Position numbers and translations under genes: made by a program. A DNA stretch of 64,000 nucleotides. It comes from CAVTWY01 sp963738575 (GTDB lineage Bacteria; Pseudomonadota; Gammaproteobacteria; Burkholderiales; Burkholderiaceae_C). The notes beneath the pieces are model-generated. The model did no database searches and was not told the origin of the DNA. It was given only the letters and a program-made list of their open reading frames with translations. Shown one piece after another: positions 38,248 to 48,867 of this stretch (within the stretch, counting starts at the first letter, position 1; each line of letters begins with the position of its first letter). Location of the stretch: the NCBI GenBank assembly GCA_963738575.1, contig CAVTWY010000002.1:62001-126000 (forward strand), written 5' to 3'.

Positions 38248-39613
38248 ATGCATGCCTTACTCGACGTTGGGCCACGCTCGATCTGCTCTGTCTCGGTCTG
38301 GCCGTGACGCGGGCTTCGCGCTCGCTCGCTGGTTCCGGTCAGCGCGCTGGCGCAAACAGCGGGCGTCGCCGAGCAACTTCGCCAAGGATGTCGACGCCCA
38401 GATCGCACGGCACTACGCTAGTGTCGAAGGGTTGTACAAGGACATCCATGCGAGCCCTGAGCTGGCGTTCGAAGAGACCCAGACCGCCAAGAAGCTGGCC
38501 AAGGAACTGCGCGACCTCGGCTTCGAGGTGACCGAGGGCGTCGGCAAGACCGGCGTGGTCGGCTTGCTGCGCAACGGCGCCCGGCCCGACGATCATGGTG
38601 CGCACCGAACTGGATGCCTTGCCGATGGAAGAAAAGACCGGGCTGCCCTATGCCAGCAAGGTCAAGACGACTTATCTCGGCAAGGAAACTTTCGTCGCCC
38701 ACAGCTGCGGGCACGACCTGCACATGGCGAGTTGGGTCGGCACGGCCAAGACCCTGGTCGGCCTGAAGGACCGCTGGAAGGGCACGCTGATGTTCGTTGC
38801 CCAGCCGGCCGAGGAAGTGCTCGGCGGCGCCAAGGCCATGCTCGACGACGGCCTGTTCAAGCGTTTCGGCAAACCCGACTTCGCCTTTGCGCTGCACACC
38901 TGGCCGATGGCCTACGGTGAGGTCGGCTTCAACGTCGGCGCAGTCACGTCCAACTCTGACGGATTCGAGGCCGTGTTCCATGGCCGCGGCGCGCATGGCT
39001 CGGCGCCCGACAAGTCCATCGACCCGGTGTTGATTGCATCGCGCTTCGTCGTCGATGTGCAAGGCGTGATCAGCCGTGAGAAGGATCCGTTCCAGTTCGG
39101 TGTCTTCAGCGTCGGCGCGATTCAGGGCGGCACCAGCGGCAACATCATTCCGGACAACGTGGCGCTGCGCGGCACCATCCGCAGCTACGACCAGAGCGTG
39201 CGCAGCAAGATGCACGACGGCATCCGGCGCACGGCCAAGGCCGTCGGCGGCCGATGGCCGGTGCGCCCGAACCCGAGGTGAAGATCGTCGCCGGCGGCGA
39301 TGCGGTCATCAACAACGCCGCGCTGGTCGAACGCACTGAGGCGGCGTTGAAGGCCGCGCTCGGGGCCCAGGTCAAGCGCATGCCGCCGATCACACCCAGC
39401 GAGGACTTCTCCGAGTACGTCAATGCCGGCGTGCCCGCGATGTTCTTCCTCGTCGGCGTGCACGACCCGAAGGATGTCGAAGCATCGCGGCAACCGGGCG
39501 GCAAGCCCTTGCCGGGCAACCACTCGCCGTTCTTCGCGCCCGTGCCCGAGCCCTCGATCAAGACCTCGGTCAAGGCGATGAGCTTGGCGGTGCTGACGGC
39601 GCTGCAGCGCTGA
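38248..39613 (+). pseudogene. M20 family amidohydrolase (hippurate hydrolase-like), about three frame breaks
   Basis: Zinc amidohydrolase of the M20D group (HipO, AbgB, IAA-amino acid hydrolases) that removes acyl groups from N-acyl amino acids. Key parts: IHASPELAFEETQTAK, the metal motif SCGHDLHMAS, the catalytic PAEEVLGGAKAMLDDG and the lid HGRGAHGSAPDKSIDP. A hydrophobic N-terminus suggests a signal peptide, though the frame is disturbed there (about 38,300), and again near 38,590 and 39,255. It has AAGGA before ATG 38248. Position between the ben genes and the meta-cleavage genes suggests it frees benzoate or a related acid, for example from hippurate; the substrate is an inference. Confidence 0.8.
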
Positions 39614-39628
39614 CGAGCGGAGGCCGGC

Positions 39629-40002
39629 ATGGCCCATCAAGTGACCATCGACAACACCGGCGAAGCGTTCCGCTGCGCCGAGGACGTGCACGTGCTCGCG
39701 GCGATGGAACAAGCCTGCTGCCACGGCATTCCGGTCGGCTGCCGCAACGGGGGTTGCGGCGCCTGCAAGGTGCGCATCACGACCGGCAGCTACCAGACCC
39801 GAGAAGATGAACCGCGCCGTCCTCAGCGCCGCCGAAGAGGCCGATGGCTGCGTGCTGGCCTGCAAGACCTACCCGCGCAGCGACATCGCGGTCCACGCCT
39901 TGGGCCGGGTGTGGCAAGCGGCAAAAGCTTCCCCAGAGTACGTCGTTCAGCGTCGGGTTCGCCTGGACGACATCGATTTCCCGACCCGACAAGGAGACAT
40001 GA
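39629..40002 (+). pseudogene. xylT: [2Fe-2S] ferredoxin, XylT/DmpQ-like, frame broken
   Basis: Chloroplast-type ferredoxin that in TOL-like operons reduces the oxidised iron of catechol 2,3-dioxygenase and so reactivates it. The cluster loop IPVGCRNGGCGACKVRI is clear, and the fourth cysteine lies in GCVLACKTYP. The frame changes near 39,800 and again before the end; TGA 40002 overlaps the next gene region. About 124 codons against about 112 in relatives. Position directly before the dioxygenase is that of xylT. Confidence 0.82.
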
Positions 40003-40954
40003 ATGGCAATCACCGGCGTTCTGCGGCCTGGACACGTGGCGATCCGCGTGCTCGAAATGGCAGCCCGCACTGAAGCACTACACCGAGGTTCTCGGCCTCA
40101 TCGAAGTGGCACGCGACAAGAAGAAGGGGCGTGTGTTCCTGAAGGCCTGGGACGAGCACGACCACCACAGCGTGGTGCTGCGCGAGGCCGACGAAGCCGG
40201 CATGGACTACATGGGCTGGAAGGTCGACTCAGCCGCGACGCTGAAGAAGCTGGCCACCGACATCGAGAAGTCGGGCCTGTGCACCGATCTCGAATGGATC
40301 CCGGCCGGCGAGCACCCGAAGACCGGCGAGCGCTTTCGCTTCACGATCCCGACCGGCCACGTGATGGAGTTGTACGCCGAGAAGGAGTACGCCGGCAACA
40401 ACTGCGGCACCGACGGCCCCAACATCAACCCCGATCCCTGGCCCGATGGCCTGAAGGGCATCGCGCCATCGCGCTTCGACCACTGCCTGCTGTATGGCGA
40501 CGACCTCGACGGCACGGTCAAGTTGTTCACCCAGGTGCTGGGCTTCAGCATCGCCGAGCAGATCATGACCGCAGCCGACAAGAGCTTCATGATCGGCTGC
40601 TTCCTGACCTGCTCGAACAAGGCCCACGACGTGGCCTTCATCCGCCAGCCGGTCAAGGGCAAGCTGCACCACGCCTCCTTCGAACTCGGCAGCTGGGAGA
40701 AGGTGCTGCGTGCGGCCGACATCCTGTCGCGCACCAAGACATCCATCGACATCGGGCCGACCCGCCACGGCATCACGCGCGGCGAGACGGTGTACTTCTT
40801 CGACCCCTCGGGCAACCGCAACGAAGTCTTCGCCGGTGGCTACATCCACTACCCCGACAAGCCGCCGATCACCTGGTACGACGAGACGCTCGGGCCGGCG
40901 ATTTTCTATCACGACCGGACGCTGAACGAAGCCTTCCTGTCGGTGTTCACCTGA
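40003..40954 (+). CDS. dmpB: catechol 2,3-dioxygenase, one frame break
   Basis: Extradiol ring-cleavage enzyme (XylE/DmpB family) that opens catechol to 2-hydroxymuconate semialdehyde. MAITGVLRPGHVAIRVLEM starts at ATG 40003, and the frame shifts near 40,055 before KHYTEVLGLIEVARDKKKG. Two glyoxalase-like modules follow, with the iron-ligand regions around FDHCLLYGDDL and KLHHASFEL and the signature FFDPSGNRNEVFAGGY. About 317 codons, close to the usual 307-314. GGAGAC precedes the start. It defines the meta route for this cluster. Confidence 0.93.
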
Positions 40955-41403
40955 TGAAGATCTCCGTCGCACAGGACGTGGTGCATTGGGAGGCGGCCGC
41001 CGCAGCGGTTGCGGCGGCGGCCCATTGGGCCGACGAAGCCGGCATCAAGGTCAACATCGCCGTCGTCGATTCGGGCGGCAACCTGGCGGCCTTCCTGCGC
41101 ATGCCCGGGGCCTTCCTGCACTCGATCGAGATCGCGATCGACAAGGCCTACACCGCGGCGGGCTTCGGCCTGCCCACGGCGGCCTGGACCGAGGCCCTGG
41201 CAACGCATTCGCCGGCAGTCGCGATCGGCATTCCGATGCGCCCGCGCATGGTGTGCTTCGGCGGCGGCCTGCCGCTGAAACACGAGGGCCGCGTGATCGG
41301 CGGCATCGGCGTCTCTGGCGGCTCCGAGCTTGAAGACGAAACATGCGCCCGGGCGGGACTGAGCGCCATTGGTTTGAAACTGAAAACATCTGAAAGGACA
41401 GTC
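40954..41403 (+). CDS. GlcG/HbpS-type (DUF336) heme-binding family protein
   Basis: About 149 residues of the GlcG/HbpS family: IKVNIAVVDSGGNLAAFLRM, SIEIAIDKAYTAAGFG and VIGGIGVSGGSELEDE. Members occur in several phenol and catechol operons, with unclear role; heme or degradation-product binding has been proposed for relatives. ATG overlaps the dioxygenase stop. No stop separates it from the dehydrogenase downstream: the frame reads through 41404, giving an apparent fusion. Since both families are normally separate and the join is unstructured, a base error that removed the stop is more likely. Confidence 0.8.
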
Positions 41404-42868
41404 ATGAGCAAAGACATTCTGAATTTCATCAACGGCGAGTACGTCAAGAACGCCAGCGGCAAGACCTACGAGAAGCGCAATCCGGTCGACAACTCGCTCA
41501 TCGGCATGGTCTACGAGGCCGGCAAGCCGGAGGTCGATGCTGCGGTTGCCGCAGCCCGGGCGGCGCTGCACGGTCCGTGGGGCAAGCTGTCGGTGGTCGA
41601 CCGCTGCAAGATGCTCGACGGCCTGGTCGACGAGATCAACCACCGCTTCGACGACTTCCTGCAGGCCGAGATTGCCGACACCGGCAAGCCCGCGCACCTG
41701 GCTTCGCACGTGGACATTCCGCGTGGCGCCGCCAACTTCAAGGTCTTCACCGACACGATCAAGAACGCCTCGACCGAGTCGTTCGAGATGACCACCCCGG
41801 ACGGCAAGACGGCGCGCAGCTACGGCGTGCGCGTGCCGCGCGGCGTGATCGCCATCATCTGCCCCTGGAACCTGCCGCTGCTGTTGATGACCTGGAAGTG
41901 CGGCCCGGCCATGGCCTGCGGCAACACCGTGGTGGTCAAGCCGTCCGAAGCCACCCCGAGCACGGCCACGCTGCTCGGCGAGGTGATGAACAAGGTCGGC
42001 GTGCCCAAGGGCGTTTACAACGTCGTCAACGGCTTCGGCGTCGATTCCGCCGGTTCCTTCCTGACCTCCCACCCGGAGGTCAACGGCATCACCTTCACCG
42101 GCGAGACCAAGACCGGCACCGCGATCATGAAGGCCGGCGCCGACGGCATCCGTCCGGTGTCGCTGGAGCTCGGTGGCAAGAACGCCGCGGTCGTGTTCGC
42201 CGACTGCGATTTCGACAACGCCGTCGCCACCGTGACGCGCTCGTGTTTCGAGAACGCCGGCCAGGTCTGCCTGGGCACCGAGCGCGTGTACGTCGAGCGA
42301 CCGATCTTCGAGCGGTTCGTCGGAACGCTCGCAGGCGAAAGCCGAGGAAATGAAGCCCGGCCGCCCGTTCGACAAGGACACAAAGATCGGCCCGCTGGTC
42401 AGCAAGGTGCATCAGGCCAAGGTGCTGTCCTATTACAAGAAGGCCAAGGACGAAGGCGCGACCATCATCATCGGCGGCGGCGTGCCGACGATGCCCGACG
42501 ACCTGAAGGACGGCTGCTGGGTCGAGCCGACGATCTGGATCGGCCTGCCCGAAACCGCGTCGGTGGTGACCGAAGAAGTCTTCGGCCCGTGCTGCCACAT
42601 CAGCCCCTTCGACACCGAGGCGGAAGTGCTTGAGAAGGTCAACAACAACCGCTACGGCCTGGCCACGTCGATCCACACGCAGGACATCGGCCGCGCGATG
42701 CGCCTGGCCTCAAGCATCGAGGTCGGCCTGTGCTGGATCAACAGCTGGTTCCTGCGCGACCTGCGCACGCCTTTCGGTGGCTCCAAGCAGTCGGGCATCG
42801 GCCGTGAAGGTGGCCTGCACTCGCTGGAGTTCTACACGGAACTGCGCAACGTGATGGTCAAGTACTGA
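41404..42868 (+). CDS. dmpC: 2-hydroxymuconic semialdehyde dehydrogenase, one frame break
   Basis: NAD-dependent aldehyde dehydrogenase (DmpC/XylG) that oxidises 2-hydroxymuconate semialdehyde to 2-hydroxymuconate (4-oxalocrotonate enol), committing the pathway to the oxalocrotonate branch. Motifs: NAD site VAIICPWNLP-like (IAIICPWNLPLLLMTWK), catalytic Glu in LELGGKNAAVVF and nucleophile Cys in CFENAGQVCLGTERV. One break near 42,335; bridged length about 487. The ATG has GAAAGGACAG upstream. Confidence 0.92.
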
Positions 42869-42883
42869 TCGGGACATCGAACC

Positions 42884-43667
42884 ATGGACAAGACCAAAAT
42901 TCAACACTACGGCGACGAGCTGTACCAGGCGCTGCTCGAGCGCAAAGCGGTCGACCCGCTGACCGATCGAGAGCCGTCGATCACGATCGAAGACGCCTAC
43001 CAGATCCAGTTGCGGATGATCCAGCGCCGGCTCGAAGCCGGCGAAACGATCGTCGGCAAGAAGATCGGCGTCACCAGCAAGGTCGTGATGGACATGCTCA
43101 AGGTCAACCAGCCGGACTTCGGCCAGATGACTTCGGGCATGGTCTTCAACGAAGGCGAGGCCGATCCGCGCCGATTCGATGATCGCGCCCAAGGCCGAGG
43201 CCGAGGTCGCCTTCGTGCTGAAGAGCGACCTGATGGGCCCAGGTGTCACCGCCGCCGACGTGCTGCGCGCCACCGACTTCGTCGTGCCGTGTTTCGAGAT
43301 CGTCGATTCGCGCATCCGCGACTGGAAGATCAAGATCCAGGACACCGTCGCCGACAACGCCTCCTGCGGCGTGCTCACGCTCGGCGGCGTGCGCCGCAGC
43401 CCGCGCCAGCTCGACCTGGCGCTGGCCGGCATGGTGCTGGAGAAGAACGGCGAGGTCATCAGCACCTCGGCCGGCGCTGCGGTGCAGGGCTCGCCCGTCA
43501 ACGCGGTGGCCTGGCTGGCCAACACGCTCGGGCGCCTGGGCATCGGCCTGAAGGCCGGCGAAATCATCCTGTCCGGGTCGCAGTCGCCGCTGATTCCGGT
43601 CAAGGCCGGCGACAGCCTGTATTGCAGTGTCGGCGGCCTGGGTGGCACGTCGGTGCGCTTCATCTGA
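42884..43667 (+). CDS. dmpE: 2-oxopent-4-enoate hydratase, one frame break
   Basis: DmpE/XylJ adds water to 2-hydroxypenta-2,4-dienoate, giving 4-hydroxy-2-oxovalerate. The FAH-fold family blocks are clear: GKKIGVTSKVVMDMLKV, then, one frame over after about 43,175, PKAEAEVAFVLKSDLMGPG and FEIVDSRIRDWKIKIQDT. About 261 codons as expected. It is the last catabolic step encoded here: the aldolase and acetaldehyde dehydrogenase that normally follow are missing. Confidence 0.92.
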
Positions 43668-43687
43668 ACTCGGAAAAGGGTACCCCC

Positions 43688-44476
43688 ATGAACCTCGATC
43701 AAAAGACCATCCTCGCCCTCGCCGAACATCTCGAGAACGCCGAGTTGCAGGTGCGCGACGTGACCATGATCACCGGCGACTACCCGAACATGGACTGGGA
43801 CGATGCCTATGCCATCCAGGACGAGATCAAGCGCCGCAAGGAAGCGCGCGGCAACAAGACCGTCGGCCTGAAGGCCGGTCTGACGTCGTTCGCGAAGATG
43901 AAGCAGATGGGCGTCACCACGCCCGTGTTCGGCTTCGTCAGCGACTACATGGCGCGGCCCGACGGCGGCGAGATCAAGCACAGCGAGCTGATCCACCCCA
44001 AGGTGGAGGCTGAGATCTGCATCGTCACCAAGGCGCCGCTGAAGGGCCCCGGCTGCAACGTCGCGGCCGTGATGGCGGCCACCGACTTCGTGATCCCGGG
44101 GGTCGAAATCATCGACTCGCGCTACAAGGACTTCAAGTTCGACCTGAAGAGCGTGATCGCCGACAACACCTCGTCGTCGCGCTTCGTCATCGGCGGGCGG
44201 CCGCGCGACCTGGGCGATCTCGACCTGCGCACGCTCGGCGTGGTGCTCGAGATCAACGGCGAGATCAAGTCGATAGCCGCAGGCGCCGCCGTGCTGGGCA
44301 ACCCGCTGGCGGCGGTGGCGATGATGGCCAATCACCTGGGCGAGCGCGATCAGCACATCCCGGCCGGCAGTTTCATCATGACCGGCGGCGTGACCGAGGC
44401 CTTCCTGGTCAATCCGGGCGACAACGTCCTGGTTCGCTTCCAGGACCTCGGCTCGGTCTCGATGCGTTTCGTCTGA
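43688..44476 (+). CDS. dmpH: 4-oxalocrotonate decarboxylase
   Basis: DmpH/XylI decarboxylates 4-oxalocrotonate to 2-hydroxypenta-2,4-dienoate and works as a complex with the hydratase. The intact 262-residue protein has KTVGLKAGLTSFAKMKQMG, the metal-binding HPKVEAEICIVTK and IPGVEIIDSRYKDFKF. It is homologous to DmpE just upstream, an old duplication in all such operons. Confidence 0.96.
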   Translation: MNLDQKTILALAEHLENAELQVRDVTMITGDYPNMDWDDAYAIQDEIKRRKEARGNKTVGLKAGLTSFAKMKQMGVTTPVFGFVSDYMARPDGGEIKHSELIHPKVEAEICIVTKAPLKGPGCNVAAVMAATDFVIPGVEIIDSRYKDFKFDLKSVIADNTSSSRFVIGGRPRDLGDLDLRTLGVVLEINGEIKSIAAGAAVLGNPLAAVAMMANHLGERDQHIPAGSFIMTGGVTEAFLVNPGDNVLVRFQDLGSVSMRFV

Positions 44477-44490
44477 GCGGGAGCATCGCC

Positions 44491-44682
44491 ATGCCATTCG
44501 CCCAGATCTACATCCTCGAGGGCCGCACCGAGGAGCAAAAGCGCGCCGTCATCGAAAAGGTGACCCAGGCGCTGGTCGAGGCGGTCGGCGCGCCGAAGGA
44601 AAACGTGCGCGTCTGGATCCACGACGTGCCGAAAGAAAACTGGGGCATCGCCGGCGTCTCCGCCAAGTCACTTGGGCGTTAG
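44491..44682 (+). CDS. dmpI: 4-oxalocrotonate tautomerase
   Basis: A 63-residue tautomerase (DmpI/XylH) that ketonises 2-hydroxymuconate to 4-oxalocrotonate. The catalytic Pro1 follows the start methionine (MPFAQIYILEGRTEEQKRA), and the conserved arginine in VRVWIHDVPKENWGI is present. Intact. It ends the meta-cleavage block. Confidence 0.96.
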   Translation: MPFAQIYILEGRTEEQKRAVIEKVTQALVEAVGAPKENVRVWIHDVPKENWGIAGVSAKSLGR

Positions 44683-44740
44683 CGACTCTGACGCTCAGCA
44701 CGAGAACGTCAGCTCGTAACCACACCACACAGGATCAGCC

Positions 44741-47700
44741 ATGTCATCGGAAAAGAAGCCACGCCCCAACGCCGTTCACCCAGGAAGAAGGCACGGTCAA
44801 CATGGGCGGCATCGACGCGCTGGTTCGACTGGCGCTCGACCAGACGCGTGCCGACGAGCGCCGCGGCCTGAAGACCGGCATGTTCATCTCCGGCTACCGC
44901 GGCTCGCCGGTGGGCATGCTGGATGCCGCCTTCATCAAGAACCAGAAGACGCTGCTGTCCAGGAACATCCACTTCGTCGATGGCCTGAACGAAGACCTGG
45001 CCGCGACCGCCGTGTGGGGCACGCAGATGCTGCACACCGTGGGCAAGCAGAAGTTCGACGGCGTCACCGGCATGTGGTACGGCAAGGCGCCGGGTGTGGA
45101 CCGCAGCGGCGACGCGCTCAAGCACGCCAACTACACCGGCATCGGCAAGAACGGCGGCGTGCTCGCGGTGGCCGGTGACGACCCGAGCTGCAAGAGCTCG
45201 TCGCTTGCCAGCCAGTCTGAGCCGATGCTGATGCACGTCGGCATGCCCTCGCTGTACCCGGGCAACGTGCAGGAGATCCTGGACTTCGGGCTGCACGGCT
45301 ACATGATGTCGCGCCTGTCGGGGCTGTGGGTCGGCCTGAAGATCGTCACCAACGTGGCCGACGGCAGCGGCACGGCCAACGTCGATCCGTCGCGGCTGAA
45401 CTTCGTCACGCCGGACCTGATGTTCGACGGCAAGGCCTTCACGCCGAACATGAACCTCGGCATGAACGTGCGCGCCGAGGCGCTCGAGATGGAGCAGTCG
45501 CTCTACACGCGCCGGCTCGAGGTGGCCAAGCGCTACGCAGCCGCCAACAAGCTCAACAACGTCGTCTTCGACAACCCCGACGCCTGGCTGGGCATCATCA
45601 CCGCCGGCAAGACCTACAACGACCTGCGCCAGTGTTTCCTCGAGCTGGGCCTGGACGACGCGGCGCTGCGCCGCTACGGCATCCGCATCCTGAAGATGGG
45701 CATGCTGTTCCCGATGGAGCCGACAGATCGTGCGCGACTTCGCGCGCGGGCTGGAGGAGATCTTCGTCATCGAGGAGAAGCGCCCCTTCCTCGAGATGTT
45801 CGCCAAGAACGTGCTCTACGGCATGGCCAACGCGCCGCGCATCGTCGGCAAGTTCGACGAGGAGGAGAAGGAACTGCTGCCGCACTACGGCGAGTTCGAG
45901 TCCGACGTGATCGGCCGCGCCTGACCAAGCGCCTGTCGCAGAAGGCGCGCATCGAGTCGGCCGAGGCCTGGCTGGCACGGCTGGACGAGATTCATGTGCG
46001 CGACAAGCTGGCGACCGCGACGCGCACCGCTTGGTACTGCTCGGGCTGCCCGCACAACAGCTCGACCAGCCGCGCCCGACGGCAGCATCGTCTCGGCCGG
46101 CATCGGCTGCCACACGATGGCGATGTGGATGGACCGCAACGTCGTGATGGGCACCCACATGGGCGCCGAGGGCGCGCAGTGGATCGGCATGGCGCCGTTC
46201 ACCGACACCAAGCACATCTTCCAGAACATGGGCGACGGCACCTACGCCCACTCGGGCAGCCTGGCGATCCGCTACTCCGCCGCGAACAACGTCAACATCA
46301 CCTACAAGCTGCTGCGCAACGCGCACACGTCGATGACTGGCGGCCAGCAGATCATGGGCGAAGAGCCGCTCGCGAACCTGGTGTCGGACCTGCTGGCCAA
46401 CGGCGTGAAGAAGGTCATCGTCACCAGCGATCGCCCCGAGTTGATCAGCGGCCTGCCCGGCGGCACCGAGGTCTGGCATCGCGACCGCCTCGACGAGGCT
46501 CAGCGCGCGCTGGCCGCGACTCCCGGCACCACGGTGCTGGTGCACGACCAGGAATGCGCGGCCGAACTGCGCCGCGCGCGCAGCCGCGGCAAGGCCGAGG
46601 AGCCGGTCGAAGTCACCGTCATCAACGAACGTGTCTGCGAAGGCTGCGGCGACTGCGGCGTCAAGAGCAACTGCATGAGCGTCGAGCCGGTGGCCACCGA
46701 GTTCGGGCGCAAGACGCGCATCCACCAGTCGTCGTGCAACAAGGACTTCTCCTGCGTCAAGGGCTTCTGCCCGTCGTTCCTGACGATCACGCCGAATCCC
46801 GAGCCGGCGGCCGGCGATGACGGCAAGAAGAAAAAGAAGAAGGGCCGCATTCCGGCGCTCGAGCGCGAACTGCCCAACCCGGTGTCCAAGGTCGATTCGA
46901 GTTTCGGCTTCGGCATCCACGTGATGGGCATCGGCGGCACCGGCTCGGTGACGGTGGTGGCGACCATCGCCAACGCGGCGCGGCTCGAAGGCAAGCATGT
47001 GATCGGCCTGGACCAGACCGGCCTGGCGCAAAAGGGTGGCGCGGTCATCTCCGACATCAAGATCACGAACGAGCCATTCAGCGGCTCGAACAAGATCTCC
47101 GACGGCCGCACCGACCTGTACCTGGGCTTCGACATCCTCAACGCGACGGATCCGAAGAACCTGGACAAGTGCCTGCCCGAACGCACGATCGCCGTGGTCA
47201 ACACCACGCAGACGCCGACCGGTCAGATGGTGTCCAACCGGAAGAACTTCTTCCCCATCGTGCAGTCGCTCACCGACGGCATCGACCGGGTCACGCGCAA
47301 GGAACACAACGTGTTCGTGGACGGGCAGGCCATGGCCGAGGGCCTGTTCGGCGACGCCATGGCGACGAACAACTTCATGGTCGGCGTGGCCTTCCAGGCA
47401 GGGACGATTCCCTTGAAGGCCGAGTCGATCGAGACGGCCATCAAGAACTCGGGCGTCGGTGTCGAACAGAGCTGGCCGCATTCCGCTGGGGTCGCATGGA
47501 CGGTGGTCGACCGAGCCTTCGTCGAGGCCGAGATCGCCAAGTACGCGCCGAAGATCGAGAAGCCGAAGCTGTCGGCTGCCGCTCGCGCGATCGTCGATGC
47601 GGTCGGGGCGCAGGGTGAGGCGAGGCGTCTGCTTGAAGTGCGCGTGCCCGACCTGATCGACTATCAGGACGAGGCTTATGCGAAGCGCTATGCCGATGTC

Positions 47701-48351
47701 ATCAAGCGCGTCGTTACCGCGGAGGCCAAGGCTGTCCCCGGCAAGAGTGGCCTTGTCGAGGCCGCCGCGCGCTACCTTTACAAACTGATGGCCTACAAGG
47801 ACGAGTACGAGGTGGCGCGCCTGCACACCGATCCGGCGTTCCTGGCGCAGCTCGATGCGCAGTTCAAGCACGGCTACACGGTCAAGTACAACCTCGCGCC
47901 GCCGACGATCTCGAAGAAGGATCCCGTCACCGGACACCTGATCAAGCAGCAGTTCGGGCCCTGGATGCGCAGCGCCTTCGGCTGGCTGACGAAGTTCAAG
48001 GGCTTGCGTGGCGGCTCGCTCGACTTCTTCGGCAAGACCGAGGAACGTCGCCAGGAGCGCCAAACGATCGACGACTACATCAAGGAACTCGACGCCATCT
48101 GCGCCGCGCTCAGCCCGGCCAACCATGCTGCGGCCGTGGCGCTGGCCAGCGTGCCCGACGAGATCCGCGGCTACGGCCATGTGAAGGAAAAGAGCATCGC
48201 GGAGGCGAAGCTGCTGCACGAGCAGCGGCTGCAAGTCCTTTCGCAACCCGCCGTTGGTGCAGCCCGCGCCGCCCGCCGGCTGCACGGGCGTCCGCGCAGG
48301 CAGCGTGATGACTTCACAGCACGACGAGCGCGACACCCGGCCAGACTTTGA
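44741..48351 (+). pseudogene. indolepyruvate ferredoxin oxidoreductase family fusion protein, about four frame breaks
   Basis: A large 2-oxoacid:ferredoxin oxidoreductase with IorA- and IorB-like parts fused, about 1,200 codons. In order: pyrimidine domain (LKTGMFISGYRGSPVGMLD), TPP-binding domain (IVSAGIGCHTMAMWMD), ferredoxin-like cysteines (CEGCGDCGVKSNC and CNKDFSCVKGFCPS) and the gamma-type domain (GIGGTGSVTVVATIANAA). Breaks lie near 44,772, 45,725, 45,925 and 46,070. Relatives oxidatively decarboxylate aryl- or branched-chain 2-oxoacids to acyl-CoA, passing electrons to ferredoxin. It follows the meta genes in the same direction and precedes phaJ. Substrate unknown. Confidence 0.85.
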
Positions 48352-48376
48352 ATTGCCCCACGCGGCGGAGGACACG

Positions 48377-48826
48377 ATGAACGAACTCGACGGCTACGAC
48401 ATCGAAGACCTTAAGGCAGGCATGAGCGCGACCTTCGCCAAGACGATCACTGAAGCGGATATCGTGTTGTTCGCCAGTGCCTCGGGCGACAACAACGCCA
48501 TGCACATCAATGAAGAGTTTGCGCAGACAACGCAGTTCAACGGACGCATCGCGCACGGCATGTTGACGGCGAGCGTGATCTCGGCCGCGATTGCAGGTCG
48601 GCTGCCTGGAGCTGGCACGGTTTACCTCGGCCAGAACCTGCGCTTCAAGGCGCCGGTGCGTCCGGGTGACACGGTGCATGCCACCGTCACGGTCAAAGAA
48701 ATATTTCCCGAGAGGCGCCGCGTGGCGCTGACGACGGTTTGCACGGTCAAAGGCAAGGTCGTCATCGACGGCGACGCGCTGGTGATGCCCACGTCGCGCG
48801 CGAGCCGGGCCGCAAATCCCGCATAG
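48377..48826 (+). CDS. phaJ: MaoC-like (R)-specific enoyl-CoA hydratase
   Basis: A 149-residue hotdog-fold hydratase. The catalytic Asp/His region reads FASASGDNNAMHINEEFA, and the family motif RIAHGMLTASVIS is intact. PhaJ-type enzymes supply (R)-3-hydroxyacyl-CoA for polyhydroxyalkanoate synthesis. ATG 48377 with GGAGG upstream was chosen; the frame extends further 5' without family similarity. A phasin and a PHA synthase lie downstream, supporting the PhaJ reading. Confidence 0.87.
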   Translation: MNELDGYDIEDLKAGMSATFAKTITEADIVLFASASGDNNAMHINEEFAQTTQFNGRIAHGMLTASVISAAIAGRLPGAGTVYLGQNLRFKAPVRPGDTVHATVTVKEIFPERRRVALTTVCTVKGKVVIDGDALVMPTSRASRAANPA

Positions 48827-48867
48827 CTAACTGTTTCCTTAACCAAAACCTCAACTGGAGACGAACC

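Noticed and set aside
40003..42633. An 876-residue protein beginning at the catechol dioxygenase start
   Set aside because: After the first 19 residues it leaves the dioxygenase frame and rejoins the GlcG and dehydrogenase frames by chance; it is three genes.
45598..48375. A 925-codon open frame on the minus strand
   Set aside because: It is antisense to the oxidoreductase and has the residue bias typical of GC-rich shadow frames; the plus-strand product carries clear cofactor and cysteine motifs.
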